DNA from: Streptomyces sp. WM6378 | GTDB taxonomy: Bacteria > Actinomycetota > Actinomycetes > Streptomycetales > Streptomycetaceae | NCBI RefSeq assembly: GCF_001279695.1 | Contig: NZ_LGDD01000332.1 | Span: 1 to 40,171, forward strand | Length of the DNA stretch: 40,171 bases | Reading direction: 5' to 3' | In this document: positions 32,063-39,996 of the stretch, piece after piece | Numbering within the stretch: position 1 is the first letter of the stretch | Layout of the letters: every line of letters starts with the position of its first letter | Translations under genes and position numbers: made by a program | Notes under the pieces: generated by a model | Database searches by the model: none | Seen by the model: only the letters and a program-made list of their open reading frames with translations | Told to the model about the DNA's origin: nothing

Positions 32063-32970
32063 ACACACCCGACTTCGCCGCCCAGCGGGAGGCACTCGCC
32101 GATGTCGTGGCGATCCCCGTCACCCCTTTCACCACTGACGACACCCTCGATGCCGCCGCGCACCGCGCCCTGCTGAACCGGCTGCTCACCGCCGGCATCC
32201 GCACGCTCACCCCCAATGGGAACACCGGCGAGTTCTACGCCCTGAGCCCCCAAGAGCGTGCCGCTGTCCTGGAGTTGACGTGCGAGGAGGCCGCCGGGCG
32301 ATCCGCCGTGCTCGCCGGTGTCGGGCTTGACCTGCCGACCGCGATCGCCTCCGCCGAGCAGGCGCGGGCGGCCGGCTCCCAGATGGTGATGGTGCATCAG
32401 CCCGTCCACCCCTATGTCTCGCAGGACGGCTGGGTCGACTACCACCGGGCCATCGCCGACGCCGTGCCCGAGCTGGGCGTCGTCCCCTATGTAAGGAATC
32501 CGCGACTGGGCGGACAACTCCTGTCCACACTGGGCGAGTTGTGCCCGAACGTCATCGGTGTGAAGTACGCGGTCCCGGACGCGACCCGCTTCGCCGCGTT
32601 CGCCCGCGACGCGGGCTTCGAACGGTTCGTCTGGGTCGCCGGTCTCGCCGAGCCGTACGCCCCCTCCTACTTCGCGGTCGGCGCCACCGGCTTCACCTCG
32701 GGCCTCGCCAACGTCACCCCCTCCCTCTCCCTCGAACTGCTCTCCGCCCTGCGCGCCGGCGACTACGCGGCGGCGATGCAACTCTGGGAGCGGATCAGGC
32801 CCTTCGAGGAGCTGCGCGCCGCCCACCAGGCGGCCGACAACGTGGCGGTGGTGAAGGAGGCCCTCGCGACGCTCGGCCTGTGCCGCCGCGACATCCGTCC
32901 CCCGAGTAGCGAACTGCCAGAAGAACAGCGGGCGTTGGTCGCCGACCTGATCTCCGGGTGGAGGACATGA
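32059..32970 (+). CDS. DapA-family dehydratase/aldolase, probably for a 2-keto-3-deoxy sugar acid
   Basis: 303 residues from the GTG at 32059 (4-nt overlap with gntR). It has the (beta/alpha)8 DHDPS/NAL family pattern: 'VVAIPVTPFT' at the start, 'PNGNTGEFYALSPQERAAVL' (GxTGE motif), 'VPYVRNPR' with the active-site tyrosine, and 'VIGVKYAVPD' with the Schiff-base lysine. The C-terminus extends with 'AAHQAADNVAVVKEALATLG'. Family members include dihydrodipicolinate synthase, 2-keto-3-deoxy-sugar-acid aldolases and L-2-keto-3-deoxyarabonate dehydratase. Coupling to a pentonate-dehydratase-like gene by an ATGA overlap makes a ketodeoxypentonate substrate the best guess; lysine biosynthesis is unlikely. 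Confidence 0.87.
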   Translation: MNTPDFAAQREALADVVAIPVTPFTTDDTLDAAAHRALLNRLLTAGIRTLTPNGNTGEFYALSPQERAAVLELTCEEAAGRSAVLAGVGLDLPTAIASAEQARAAGSQMVMVHQPVHPYVSQDGWVDYHRAIADAVPELGVVPYVRNPRLGGQLLSTLGELCPNVIGVKYAVPDATRFAAFARDAGFERFVWVAGLAEPYAPSYFAVGATGFTSGLANVTPSLSLELLSALRAGDYAAAMQLWERIRPFEELRAAHQAADNVAVVKEALATLGLCRRDIRPPSSELPEEQRALVADLISGWRT

Positions 32971-34688
32971 CCGTACGGCCCGAGCAACTGCGCAGCCATC
33001 AGTGGTACGGGGCCGACGGGCTGCGCGCCTTCTCGCACCGGGCCCGGACCCGTCAGCTCGGCTATCTGCCCGAGGAGCACCTGGGCAAGCCCGTCATCGC
33101 GATCCTCAACACCTGGTCCGACATCAACCCCTGCCATGTACACCTGCGCGAGCGGGCGCAGGCCGTGAAGCGCGGGGTGTGGCAGGCGGGCGGCTTTCCC
33201 CTCGAATTCCCGGTCGCCACCCTGTCGGAGACTTTCCAGAAGCCGACGCCGATGCTCTACCGCAACCTCCTCGCGATGGAGACGGAGGAGCTGCTGCGCT
33301 CCTACCCCGTCGACGGCGCCGTCCTGCTCGGCGGCTGCGACAAGTCCACCCCCGCGCTGCTGATGGGGGCGGCCTCGGCCGACCTGCCGACCGTGTTCGT
33401 GCCCGCCGGACCGATGCTGCCCGGCCACTGGCGCGACGAGGTCCTCGGGTCCGGCACCGACATGTGGAAGTACTGGGACGACAAGCGGGCCGGCCTGATC
33501 GGCGACTGTGAACTCGCCGAGCTGGAAGGGGGGTTGGCACGCTCGGCCGGGCACTGCATGACGATGGGCACGGCCTCGACGCTGACGGCGGCGGCCGAGG
33601 CCCTCGGGGTCACTCTGCCGGGTGCGTCCTCGATCCCGGCGGTCGACTCCGGCCACGACCGGATGGCCGCGGCGAGCGGGCTGCGGATCGTCGAACTCGT
33701 CCACCAGGACCTGAAACCGTCGCGGATCCTGACGGCCGAGGCGTACGAGGACGCGGTGGCCACCGTGCTCGCCCTGGGCGGCTCCACCAACGCGGTCATC
33801 CATCTGATCGCGATGGCCGGGCGGTCCGGGGTGCGGCTCACGCTGGACGACTTCGACCGGATCGCCCGCACGGTGCCGGTCCTCGCCAACCTCCGACCCG
33901 GCGGCCGGTACCTGATGGAGGACTTCCACTTCGCCGGCGGGCTGCCCGGGTTCCTGTCCCGGCTCACCGACGTGCTCCACCTCGACCGGCCCACGGTCGC
34001 GCACGACACGCTGCGCGAGCAGCTCGCCGGGGCACTCGTGCACAACGACGACGTGATCCGGCCGCGTTCGAGGCCGCTGGCCGACGAGGGCGGGGTCGCG
34101 GTGCTGCGCGGCAACCTCTGCCCGGACGGCGCGGTCATCAAGCACATCGCCGCCGAACCGCGCCTGCTCAAACACACCGGGCCCGCGATGGTCTTCGACG
34201 ACTACCGCACCCTTCAACGCACCATCAACGACCCGGCCTTGGCCCTCACCCCGGACCATGTCCTCGTGCTGCGCAACGCGGGCCCCAGGGGCGGCCCGGG
34301 GATGCCCGAGTACGGCATGCTGCCCATCCCCGACTACCTCCTCAAGCAGGGGGTACGCGACATGGTGCGGATCTCCGACGCCCGGATGAGCGGCACCTCG
34401 TACGGCGCTTGCGTGCTGCACATCGCACCGGAGTCGTACGTCGGCGGCCCCCTCGCGCTCGTCCGCACCGGAGACTCCATCACCCTCGACGTCGAGTCCC
34501 GCAGCCTTCAACTGAACGTGCCCGACGGCGAGTTGGAGCGGAGGTGCACCTCCTGGACGGCTCCGCCCGTACGGTACGAGCGTGGTTACGGCGCCCTGTA
34601 CGGTGAGCAGATCACCCAGGCCGACACCGGGTGCGACTTCGCGTTCCTGACCGGGACGGGCAAGGTCGCGGACCCGTACGCGGGTTGA
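32967..34688 (+). CDS. IlvD/Edd-family sugar-acid dehydratase (arabonate/xylonate type)
   Basis: 573 residues from the ATG at 32967, which overlaps the upstream stop (ATGA). A GTG at 32958 is an alternative start. The three Fe-S cluster cysteines are Cys56 (INPCHVH), Cys124 (LGGCDKSTPA) and Cys197 (SAGHCMTMGT). Their spacing is the same as in the [2Fe-2S] L-arabinonate dehydratase of Rhizobium (59/127/200, as I recall it). 'GGSTNAVIHLIAMAGRSGV' and 'SDARMSGTSYGACVLHIAPE' are further family signatures. It would dehydrate an aldonic acid to a 2-keto-3-deoxy acid, the substrate of the upstream DapA-family enzyme. Its place next to xylA/xylB suggests a pentonate. Confidence 0.9.
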   Translation: MTVRPEQLRSHQWYGADGLRAFSHRARTRQLGYLPEEHLGKPVIAILNTWSDINPCHVHLRERAQAVKRGVWQAGGFPLEFPVATLSETFQKPTPMLYRNLLAMETEELLRSYPVDGAVLLGGCDKSTPALLMGAASADLPTVFVPAGPMLPGHWRDEVLGSGTDMWKYWDDKRAGLIGDCELAELEGGLARSAGHCMTMGTASTLTAAAEALGVTLPGASSIPAVDSGHDRMAAASGLRIVELVHQDLKPSRILTAEAYEDAVATVLALGGSTNAVIHLIAMAGRSGVRLTLDDFDRIARTVPVLANLRPGGRYLMEDFHFAGGLPGFLSRLTDVLHLDRPTVAHDTLREQLAGALVHNDDVIRPRSRPLADEGGVAVLRGNLCPDGAVIKHIAAEPRLLKHTGPAMVFDDYRTLQRTINDPALALTPDHVLVLRNAGPRGGPGMPEYGMLPIPDYLLKQGVRDMVRISDARMSGTSYGACVLHIAPESYVGGPLALVRTGDSITLDVESRSLQLNVPDGELERRCTSWTAPPVRYERGYGALYGEQITQADTGCDFAFLTGTGKVADPYAG

Positions 34689-34857
34689 GCCGCCCCTCCG
34701 GACACCCCTCGCGCAATCTTGTCCGAAACTCGCACCATTACAGAACGTCACAGAGGTGAGTTCCTCAGATCATCGGGGCATGAGGACTACCAGGGGCTTT
34801 GCGATTCGGCTCCGCTTCGCGTCCTGCTAATGGGTCACGGAGAGTGAGATAATCCGG

Positions 34858-35295
34858 GTGTCGGCGCGGTATTCGGCACCTGACACACAAGAGACGGGCA
34901 GGCGCGACGTGGGCGCTGACGAACTCGCCTTCTGGCTGCGGACTCGCACCGTGGGCGGCACCATCATCATCGAACTGCACGGCGAGCTGGACATGCTGGC
35001 CCATCATGAACTCGGCCCGCGCATCCATGCGTTGGTCTGCCGAGCCGACGCCGATGTGGTCCTGGATCTGCGTGCGGTGACGTTCCTGGACGCGGGCGGC
35101 ATCCGGCTGCTCCTGGCGGTACGCGAACACGTGGCTCGCCGGGGCGGTGTGCTGCGCCTGATACGCGGCACCCCTCGCATATCCCACATATTGCGGATCG
35201 TCCGCCTCGACGGCTCCTTCACCGTGCTCGACACACTTCCCCGCGCCCTGGCCGAGGGCGCCGCCACCGACGAAGGCAGACGAGCCTCCATGTGA
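34858..35295 (+). CDS. STAS-domain protein lacking the phosphorylatable serine
   Basis: 145 residues from the GTG at 34858; a second GTG at 34909 with GCAGG upstream would give 128. The STAS fold of anti-sigma factor antagonists covers about residues 28-125: 'GGTIIIELHGELDMLAHHEL', 'VVLDLRAVTFLDAGGIRLLL', 'RRGGVLRLIRGTPRISHILR', then 'IVRLDGSF'. In SpoIIAA, RsbV and BldG the segment after the last strand is D-S-[ST]-G, with the serine phosphorylated by the anti-sigma kinase. Here it is D-A-G-G, so that switch is absent. No anti-sigma or sigma gene is next to it. It converges on the M20 peptidase gene, 10 bp away. Confidence 0.88.
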   Translation: MSARYSAPDTQETGRRDVGADELAFWLRTRTVGGTIIIELHGELDMLAHHELGPRIHALVCRADADVVLDLRAVTFLDAGGIRLLLAVREHVARRGGVLRLIRGTPRISHILRIVRLDGSFTVLDTLPRALAEGAATDEGRRASM

Positions 35296-35305
35296 TGCCG
35301 TGCGC

Positions 35306-36397
35306 CTACTTGTTCCGAATTGCCTTCACCAGCCCGGCGACCAGGTTCGCCCGCCCGGCCATGGCGTCGACCACCAGATACTCGTGGTCGGCGTGGGCAC
35401 CGCCACCGACCGCTCCGAGGCCGTCCAGGGTCGGCACCCCCATGGCGGCCGTGAAGTTGCCGTCGCTTCCGCCGCCGACCGCCTTGCCCACGATGCCGGG
35501 AACCAGCCGCTCGGCCACCGCGAAGAGCTCGGCCGACGCCGACTCGGGCATCGGAGGCCGGCCGACCGCGCCCTCGACCGTGATCTCCGCCCCGTCGAGA
35601 TGCGGAGCGAGCGCGGCGAAGGCGGCTTCGATCCGCTCCTTCTCCTCGGCCGTCTCGACCCGTACGTCGACGACGACGGTCGCCTCGGCCGGTACGACGT
35701 TGTCGAGGGTGCCCGCCGCCGCGACGGTCGGAGTGACGGTCGTGCCGATCTCCGGGCGCCCTAGCGCCGCGATGTCCAGGACCTGGTGGGCCGCCTCGAT
35801 CAGGGCGTTCACCCCGGCCGCCGGCTCAAGGCCGGCATGCGAGGCGCGGCCCGCGACGGAGACCTGGAACGTGCCGCAGCCCTTGCGGCCCGTCTTGAGG
35901 CCGCCCCCGTCGGCGGCGCCCTCGAAGACGAGCACCGCCCCGCAGGCCAGGGCCCGCTCCTCGATGAGCGCGCGGGAGGAGCGCGAGCCGACCTCTTCGT
36001 CCGCGGTCACCAGGATCTCGACACCGGAGCGGTCCTCAAGCGCCGCCAGACCGTGAATGGCCTGCACCAGACCGCCCAGCATGTCGAAGACCCCGGGGCC
36101 CGTCGCATGCCCGTCCTCGACCTTGAAGGGGCGGCGGGCCAGGGTGCCGAGCGGGAACACCGTGTCGTGGTGGCCGAGGATCAGCACCCTGGGTTCGCCG
36201 CCGCCCGACCAGTGCACATGCGGCCCGGCCTCGCTCCCCACGAGGACGGCGTGCCCGCCGAGGCGGCTCTCGATGACGGCGGCGACCGTCTTGGCCGATG
36301 CCGCCAGGGCGTCGAGGTCTCGCGACGGGGACTCGACCTCGACCAGCGTCCTGAGGTCCTCGATCATCGCGTCAACGCTCACCGTGTGCATCGTCAT
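35306..36397 (-). CDS. M20-family metallopeptidase (carboxypeptidase G2-like)
   Basis: 363 residues from the ATG at 36397. Zinc-ligand motifs of the family are present: 'LILGHHDTVFPLG' (His76/77 and Asp78), 'TGPGVFDMLGGLVQAIHGL' with bridging Asp105, 'LVTADEEVGS' with the catalytic Glu134-Glu135 pair, and 'GGGAHADHEYLVV' with the C-terminal His. The dimerisation domain lies between about 170 and 280 ('KTGRKGCGTFQVSVAGRASH'). There is no signal peptide, so it is cytoplasmic. It most resembles glutamate carboxypeptidase/CPG2-type M20A enzymes that remove a C-terminal amino acid from N-acylated or peptide substrates. The exact substrate cannot be told. Confidence 0.92.
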   Translation of the reverse strand: MTMHTVSVDAMIEDLRTLVEVESPSRDLDALAASAKTVAAVIESRLGGHAVLVGSEAGPHVHWSGGGEPRVLILGHHDTVFPLGTLARRPFKVEDGHATGPGVFDMLGGLVQAIHGLAALEDRSGVEILVTADEEVGSRSSRALIEERALACGAVLVFEGAADGGGLKTGRKGCGTFQVSVAGRASHAGLEPAAGVNALIEAAHQVLDIAALGRPEIGTTVTPTVAAAGTLDNVVPAEATVVVDVRVETAEEKERIEAAFAALAPHLDGAEITVEGAVGRPPMPESASAELFAVAERLVPGIVGKAVGGGSDGNFTAAMGVPTLDGLGAVGGGAHADHEYLVVDAMAGRANLVAGLVKAIRNK

Positions 36398-36592
36398 GCC
36401 GCCAGGGTAATGGGAGCCTGAGCAGCCCCCTTCGCCGGAGCGCTCGCCGCTTTCGCCGCCGCCGGCTCCCCCGACGGCGACGCCCCGGCCCAGTGACGGA
36501 CGTACTCCAAAGGGACATGCCGAGATCGCCGCTCTCTGGGTACCCGCTCCTACAGAACCCACAGCGACGACCGGCATGCAGAGGTGAGTGAT

Positions 36593-36967
36593 GTGACCGC
36601 ACCCGAAGACGGGTTCACACCCGAGAACTGGGCCGCGCGCGACAGCGGTACGCCGCTGATCGGCGTCCGGCCCCGCGCCGACGTCGACCTGGCGCTCAAG
36701 TACCTGACGGCGCGGTCCGAGGCGCCCGCGCAGTTCGCCCTCGGCGCGGCCGCCGCCTACCGCTGGGCCATGGGCCGCGCCGCCCGCGCACCGGTCACGG
36801 GCACGGACGCCCGCCGCGTACCGGATCTGCGCCTGCTGACCGCCGAGGTGGACGCGGCGGTCGTCCAGTTGGAGGACCCCACCACCGAGGCGGGCGTCCG
36901 GGACTTCACGCGCGGCGTGCACGACGCCCTGGCGTGGGTGTGCGGATACAGCGACGGCCGGATCTGA
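36593..36967 (+). CDS. Conserved small protein of unknown function
   Basis: 124 residues from the GTG at 36593, chosen because AGAGGTGAG lies 4 nt before it; an upstream in-frame GTG at 36584 overlaps that ribosome-binding site. The sequence 'VTAPEDGFTPENWAARDSGT', 'DLALKYLTARSEAPAQFALG', 'AAAAYRWAMG' and 'LEDPTTEAGVRDFTRGVHDA' has no motif I can assign. It is mainly helical and acidic, with no signal or membrane helix. Its end lies 15 bp from the end of the convergent AI-2E-type gene. Confidence 0.72.
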   Translation: MTAPEDGFTPENWAARDSGTPLIGVRPRADVDLALKYLTARSEAPAQFALGAAAAYRWAMGRAARAPVTGTDARRVPDLRLLTAEVDAAVVQLEDPTTEAGVRDFTRGVHDALAWVCGYSDGRI

Positions 36968-36982
36968 GCCTGCTCCGACGAT

Positions 36983-38113
36983 TCAGGACGCGTCGGTCCG
37001 GGAGAAGACGTGCTCGTCCAGGATCAGGCCGATGGCGACGGCGGCCGGGATCGCGACCAGGGCTCCGACGATGCCGAGCAGCGCGCCGCCGAGCAGCACG
37101 CCGACGACCGTCACCAGGGGATGGACATCGACGGCGAACCTCATCACGCGCGGCACGATCAGATAGTCCTCGGCGACCCGGAACGCGACGTAGAAACCCG
37201 CTGTCGCGAGCGCCACGGGCAGCGACACCGACAGCGCCACCAGGCTGACGACGAGGCCGCCGATCGTGGTGCCGACGATGGGGATGAGGTCCATCAGCGC
37301 GATGAAGACGCCGAGCGCGGCGGGGTAGGGCACGTCGGTGACCACGCACCAGATGAACGTGGCGAGCCCCGCGATCACCGAGGTCACCACGTTGCCGAGC
37401 ATGTAGCGGCCCACCCGGTTCAGGATCTCGTCGGTGACGGCCCGGGCGTGCGGGCGTTTGCGGGCCGCGACGAAGCGCAGGCAGAACGCCTTCAAGGACG
37501 GCAGGAACGCCATCACGTACACCGTCACGACCATGACGACGACGGCCGAGGTCACCGCCCCGACCACCAGCCGGCCGGCGCCGAGCAGGCCGCCCGCCAA
37601 CCCCGCCGCCCCGCCGTTGGAGAACTGCGCCTTGACCTTGGCGATGACGTGGTAGCGGTCCTCGAACCTGCCGAGCGCCGAGTCGTGGTCCTTGAGTTGC
37701 TTCAGCCAGTCGGGCACCGCCTTGACCAGCGCGTTGACCTCGTCGGTGACCGGGGGCACGACCAGCGCGAGGAACCCGGCGAAGAACGCGATCAGCACGA
37801 TCAGGACCAGCAGGACGGCCCAGCCGCGGCGCACCCGGTGCCGGGTGAGCCAGGCGACGACGGGCTCCAGGGCGAGCGCGAGGAACATGGACAGGAGCAA
37901 CAGGGTCAGCAGACTGCCGACTTCGAGGACGGTCTGTACGGTCAGCCACGCCAGCGTCGCGCCCAGGCCGACGGCGAAGCCGATGGCGAACCAGGACCTG
38001 CCGCCGACCACGATCCTCGTCCGCCGCGCTCGCCGGGTCCGCGACGCGGGCCCCACGGAGGACGTCTCGGCCGGCTCGTGGCCCCCGCCCGCGTCAGACC
38101 CGGCGGACGTCAT
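36983..38113 (-). CDS. AI-2E (TqsA/PerM) family membrane protein
   Basis: 376 residues from the ATG at 38113. A basic Ser/Arg-rich cytoplasmic N-terminus of about 35 residues is followed by two helices ('SWFAIGFAVGLGATLAWLTV', 'SLLTLLLLSMFLALALEPVV'), then 'VRRGWAVLLVLIVLIAFFAG' and a long extracytoplasmic helical region (about 115-165). Four to five further helices include 'DLIPIVGTTIGGLVVSLVAL' and 'VMRFAVDVHPLVTVVGVLLG', the family's PxxGxxxG and HPL.T..G.L.GG signatures. The family includes TqsA and Na+/H+ antiporters; substrates are mostly unknown. The name does not imply autoinducer-2 transport here. Confidence 0.92.
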   Translation of the reverse strand: MTSAGSDAGGGHEPAETSSVGPASRTRRARRTRIVVGGRSWFAIGFAVGLGATLAWLTVQTVLEVGSLLTLLLLSMFLALALEPVVAWLTRHRVRRGWAVLLVLIVLIAFFAGFLALVVPPVTDEVNALVKAVPDWLKQLKDHDSALGRFEDRYHVIAKVKAQFSNGGAAGLAGGLLGAGRLVVGAVTSAVVVMVVTVYVMAFLPSLKAFCLRFVAARKRPHARAVTDEILNRVGRYMLGNVVTSVIAGLATFIWCVVTDVPYPAALGVFIALMDLIPIVGTTIGGLVVSLVALSVSLPVALATAGFYVAFRVAEDYLIVPRVMRFAVDVHPLVTVVGVLLGGALLGIVGALVAIPAAVAIGLILDEHVFSRTDAS

Positions 38114-38194
38114 CGCGGCCCCCCTGTCCGCCCGCTGCGGGTGAGGCGCAGGCCGGCGATGACTGCATCTGCCAGTACCTCTCTTCGAGGCCGG

Positions 38195-38216
38195 GGCGGC
38201 GTGCGGGTACGCCGCC
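38195..38216. repeat. 8-bp hairpin upstream of the AI-2E-type gene
   Basis: GGCGGCGT (38195-38202) and ACGCCGCC (38209-38216) form a perfect stem around a 6-nt loop, about 80-100 nt before the AI-2E gene start. It may be a regulatory site. The rest of 38114-38300 shows no gene. Confidence 0.4.
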
Positions 38217-38301
38217 ACACGGAGCGGCCGCCCCACGCGACACGACAGCGGCGGCTGCCGGAGCGGCCTCTTCCAGCTCCGACCCTAGCCAGGTATCCCG
38301 T

Positions 38302-38515
38302 CGGTGGCCTTGCATGCGGCGCTCGTACCGCTCTTCCAGGCGGGCATGTGCGGCTTCGCGCTCACCGGCGACCTCTTCAACGCCTTCGTCTTCTTCGAGC
38401 TGATGAGCGTTGTTGCGTACGCCCTGACCGGCTACCGCGCCGAGGAGGCAAAGGCCGTCCAGGGCGCGCTCACCTTCGGGGTGATCAACTCCCCCGGCGC
38501 GTACGCCACTTTGAC
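38302..38515 (+). pseudogene. Fragment of an antiporter/NADH dehydrogenase membrane subunit (MrpD/NuoN-like)
   Basis: The frame starting near 38302 reads 'ALHAALVPLFQAGMCGFALT', 'GDLFNAFVFFELMSVVAYAL', 'TGYRAEEAKAVQGALTFGVI', 'NSPGAYATL'. This is the highly conserved core of proton-conducting subunits of Mrp Na+/H+ antiporters and complex I (TGDLFN.FVFFEL.S...YAL.G). Full-length subunits have about 500 residues. Here only about 70 remain, then the frame runs into unrelated sequence. No start signal or partner Mrp genes are nearby. It is a deletion remnant of a lost antiporter operon. Confidence 0.75.
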
Positions 38516-38652
38516 GCCGGGGCGCTGGCCGCCGGTCTGCCCCCGGGTCTGGCCGACGCGGTGGGCACGGCCCTGCTCGGCGACCTCGCACTGCCGGGCG
38601 TCGTGACCGGGTGAGCAGCAGTGAACTCCTTTACAGTGATGTGTAGTTGGGT

Positions 38653-38691
38653 GCGCGGCGGCCCCTCGTGGTGAACGAGGGGCCGCCGCGC
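38653..38691. terminator. Strong 17-bp terminator hairpin
   Basis: GCGCGGCGGCCCCTCGT (38653-38669) and ACGAGGGGCCGCCGCGC (38675-38691) are perfect complements around a GGTGA loop. The hairpin begins 9 nt beyond the stop of the minus-strand DUF6381 gene. Confidence 0.88.
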
Positions 38692-38700
38692 GAGCTCGGC

Positions 38701-38883
38701 TCACATGGGGTCAATGCCGCTGCTGTCGGCCGACGTCTTGCTCTGCTCCTGAAGACGGCGGGCCTTCTCCTTCAGCCGCTCGCGCTCCGCCGGGTCGGAC
38801 GCACGCTCGGCGGCCTGCTCCAGTTGCTCCGCCTTCTGGCGCATCTGCTGGGCACGGGCACCGAACTCGTCTGCAACGCTCAT
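38701..38883 (-). CDS. DUF6381 family small protein
   Basis: 60 residues from the ATG at 38883, preceded by AGGAG at a 5-nt spacing. The product is almost entirely charged alpha-helix ('ADEFGARAQQMRQKAEQLEQ', 'AAERASDPAERERLKEKARR', 'LQEQSK') with a heptad-like pattern. It matches DUF6381, short streptomycete proteins with no known function. There is no signal or membrane helix, and it is likely a small coiled-coil oligomer. It is a single-gene unit with its own ribosome-binding site and a strong terminator, which suggests high expression. Confidence 0.85.
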   Translation of the reverse strand: MSVADEFGARAQQMRQKAEQLEQAAERASDPAERERLKEKARRLQEQSKTSADSSGIDPM

Positions 38884-39034
38884 GATCACTCCTACTGCTC
38901 GGGGGGTGCAGATGTCTCCAGACAAACAGCGCCCTGAGCCCCACGCATCCCGAACGGTCACACACAGTCACCGCGTGGGGTACTGAACCCAAGCGGGCCA
39001 AGCCGTCCAGGACTCCGCGTCGTGTCGGCTTCGC

Positions 39035-39907
39035 TCACCCGCCCGCTTTCTGCGAGTGGGCCGCCCGGGCGGAGAGGTCGTCGAGCCTGAGAGCGTTGGC
39101 CGGTGGGTCCGGCAGGACGATCCGCCGCCGCGTGCTGCCGTCGGGCGTGACGTGGAGCAGCTCGCCCGGCTCCATCAGCCGCCACTCGGGATGCTCGTCC
39201 ATGCACTCACTGGCGATGACGACCGCCGGGGTGTCGGCGAGATCCCCGGAATGGACCCGCATCCGGCCCGCGCTGCCGCTGTGGTCCAGGTGCCGGGCCC
39301 CGTGCAAGCCGCCCGCCTCGCGCTCCAGTACGTACAGCTCGTGCGTGGCCGGGTAGCGCAGGGCCCACAGTTCGTCCGGGGTGGTCAGGATGAAGTTCAG
39401 GGAGTAGACGGGGAGTTGGGCTGCCACCCAGCGCGTGGCATGTTCGATGCCGGTGCCGATGTCGCCCCGCGCGGCGCGGATCTCGCGGGTGATCAGCGCG
39501 AAGATCCGCTCGGAGTCCGTGTCTCCGGTGACCAGGGACAGATCCGGGCCAAGGCGGGCCTCCAGGGCTTGCAGGTCTTCGACGACACCGTTGTGCGCGA
39601 ACAGCCGCCCGTCCTGCTGGAACGGGTGGGTGTTGGGGGCGGTGAGGCCGCCGGTCGAGGCGAGCCGGATGTGGGCGAGGAAGGTGGCCGAGCAGATCTG
39701 CCTGGCCTGTTGGGCGAATTCACGGTCCTCGTACGCGGCGTCCGGGGCCTTGCGGACCTGAGGCGTGCCGTCGGGGTCGAAGTACCCGAGGCCCGTACCG
39801 TCCGGGTCGCGATGGCTCTGCGCCGTGAGGCTGTCGGGGGCGTCGAGCAGCCAGAAGGTGGCCCGGCTGCGGCGCGGGGCACTGCTCAGTCCGAACAGAC
39901 GGCACAT
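39035..39907 (-). CDS. Class II glutamine amidotransferase (EgtC/YafJ-like)
   Basis: 290 residues from the ATG at 39907, preceded by GGAGG. The protein begins Met-Cys-Arg-Leu-Phe-Gly, so Cys2 becomes the N-terminal nucleophile after Met removal, as in Ntn hydrolases. 'HRDPDGTGLGYFDPDG', 'FLAHIRLASTGGLTAPNTHP', 'FAHNGVVEDL' and 'GDTDSERIFALI' are the glutaminase-fold motifs. EgtC removes gamma-glutamate during ergothioneine synthesis, but none of the other egt genes are here, so the call stays at family level. The protein lacks any synthetase domain. The gene has its own ribosome-binding site and no clear operon partner. Confidence 0.92.
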   Translation of the reverse strand: MCRLFGLSSAPRRSRATFWLLDAPDSLTAQSHRDPDGTGLGYFDPDGTPQVRKAPDAAYEDREFAQQARQICSATFLAHIRLASTGGLTAPNTHPFQQDGRLFAHNGVVEDLQALEARLGPDLSLVTGDTDSERIFALITREIRAARGDIGTGIEHATRWVAAQLPVYSLNFILTTPDELWALRYPATHELYVLEREAGGLHGARHLDHSGSAGRMRVHSGDLADTPAVVIASECMDEHPEWRLMEPGELLHVTPDGSTRRRIVLPDPPANALRLDDLSARAAHSQKAGG

Positions 39908-39956
39908 CGACGCCACCTCCACGCTCGGCACCGGACCCGGCCCCCGCCCGGGCATG

Positions 39957-39992
39957 GTGCCCCCGCTTCAGGGTGAACGCAACGCGGGGCAC
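39957..39992. terminator. Hairpin after the VOC gene
   Basis: GTGCCCCCGC (39957-39966) pairs with GCGGGGCAC (39984-39992) with one bulged C and a 17-nt loop. It begins 4 nt beyond the minus-strand VOC stop codon and is the likely terminator of that gene. Confidence 0.5.
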
Positions 39993-39996
39993 GGAC

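Noticed and set aside
38951..38990. A GGGTAC near 38978, like the -10 of a SigB-type stress promoter.
   Set aside because: Its orientation points into the 3' end of the amidotransferase gene on the opposite strand, and no matching -35 lies at the right distance.
39035..39907. Assigning the class II amidotransferase as EgtC of ergothioneine biosynthesis.
   Set aside because: No egtA, egtB, egtD or egtE gene is in the window, and the fold is shared by several uncharacterised amidotransferases.
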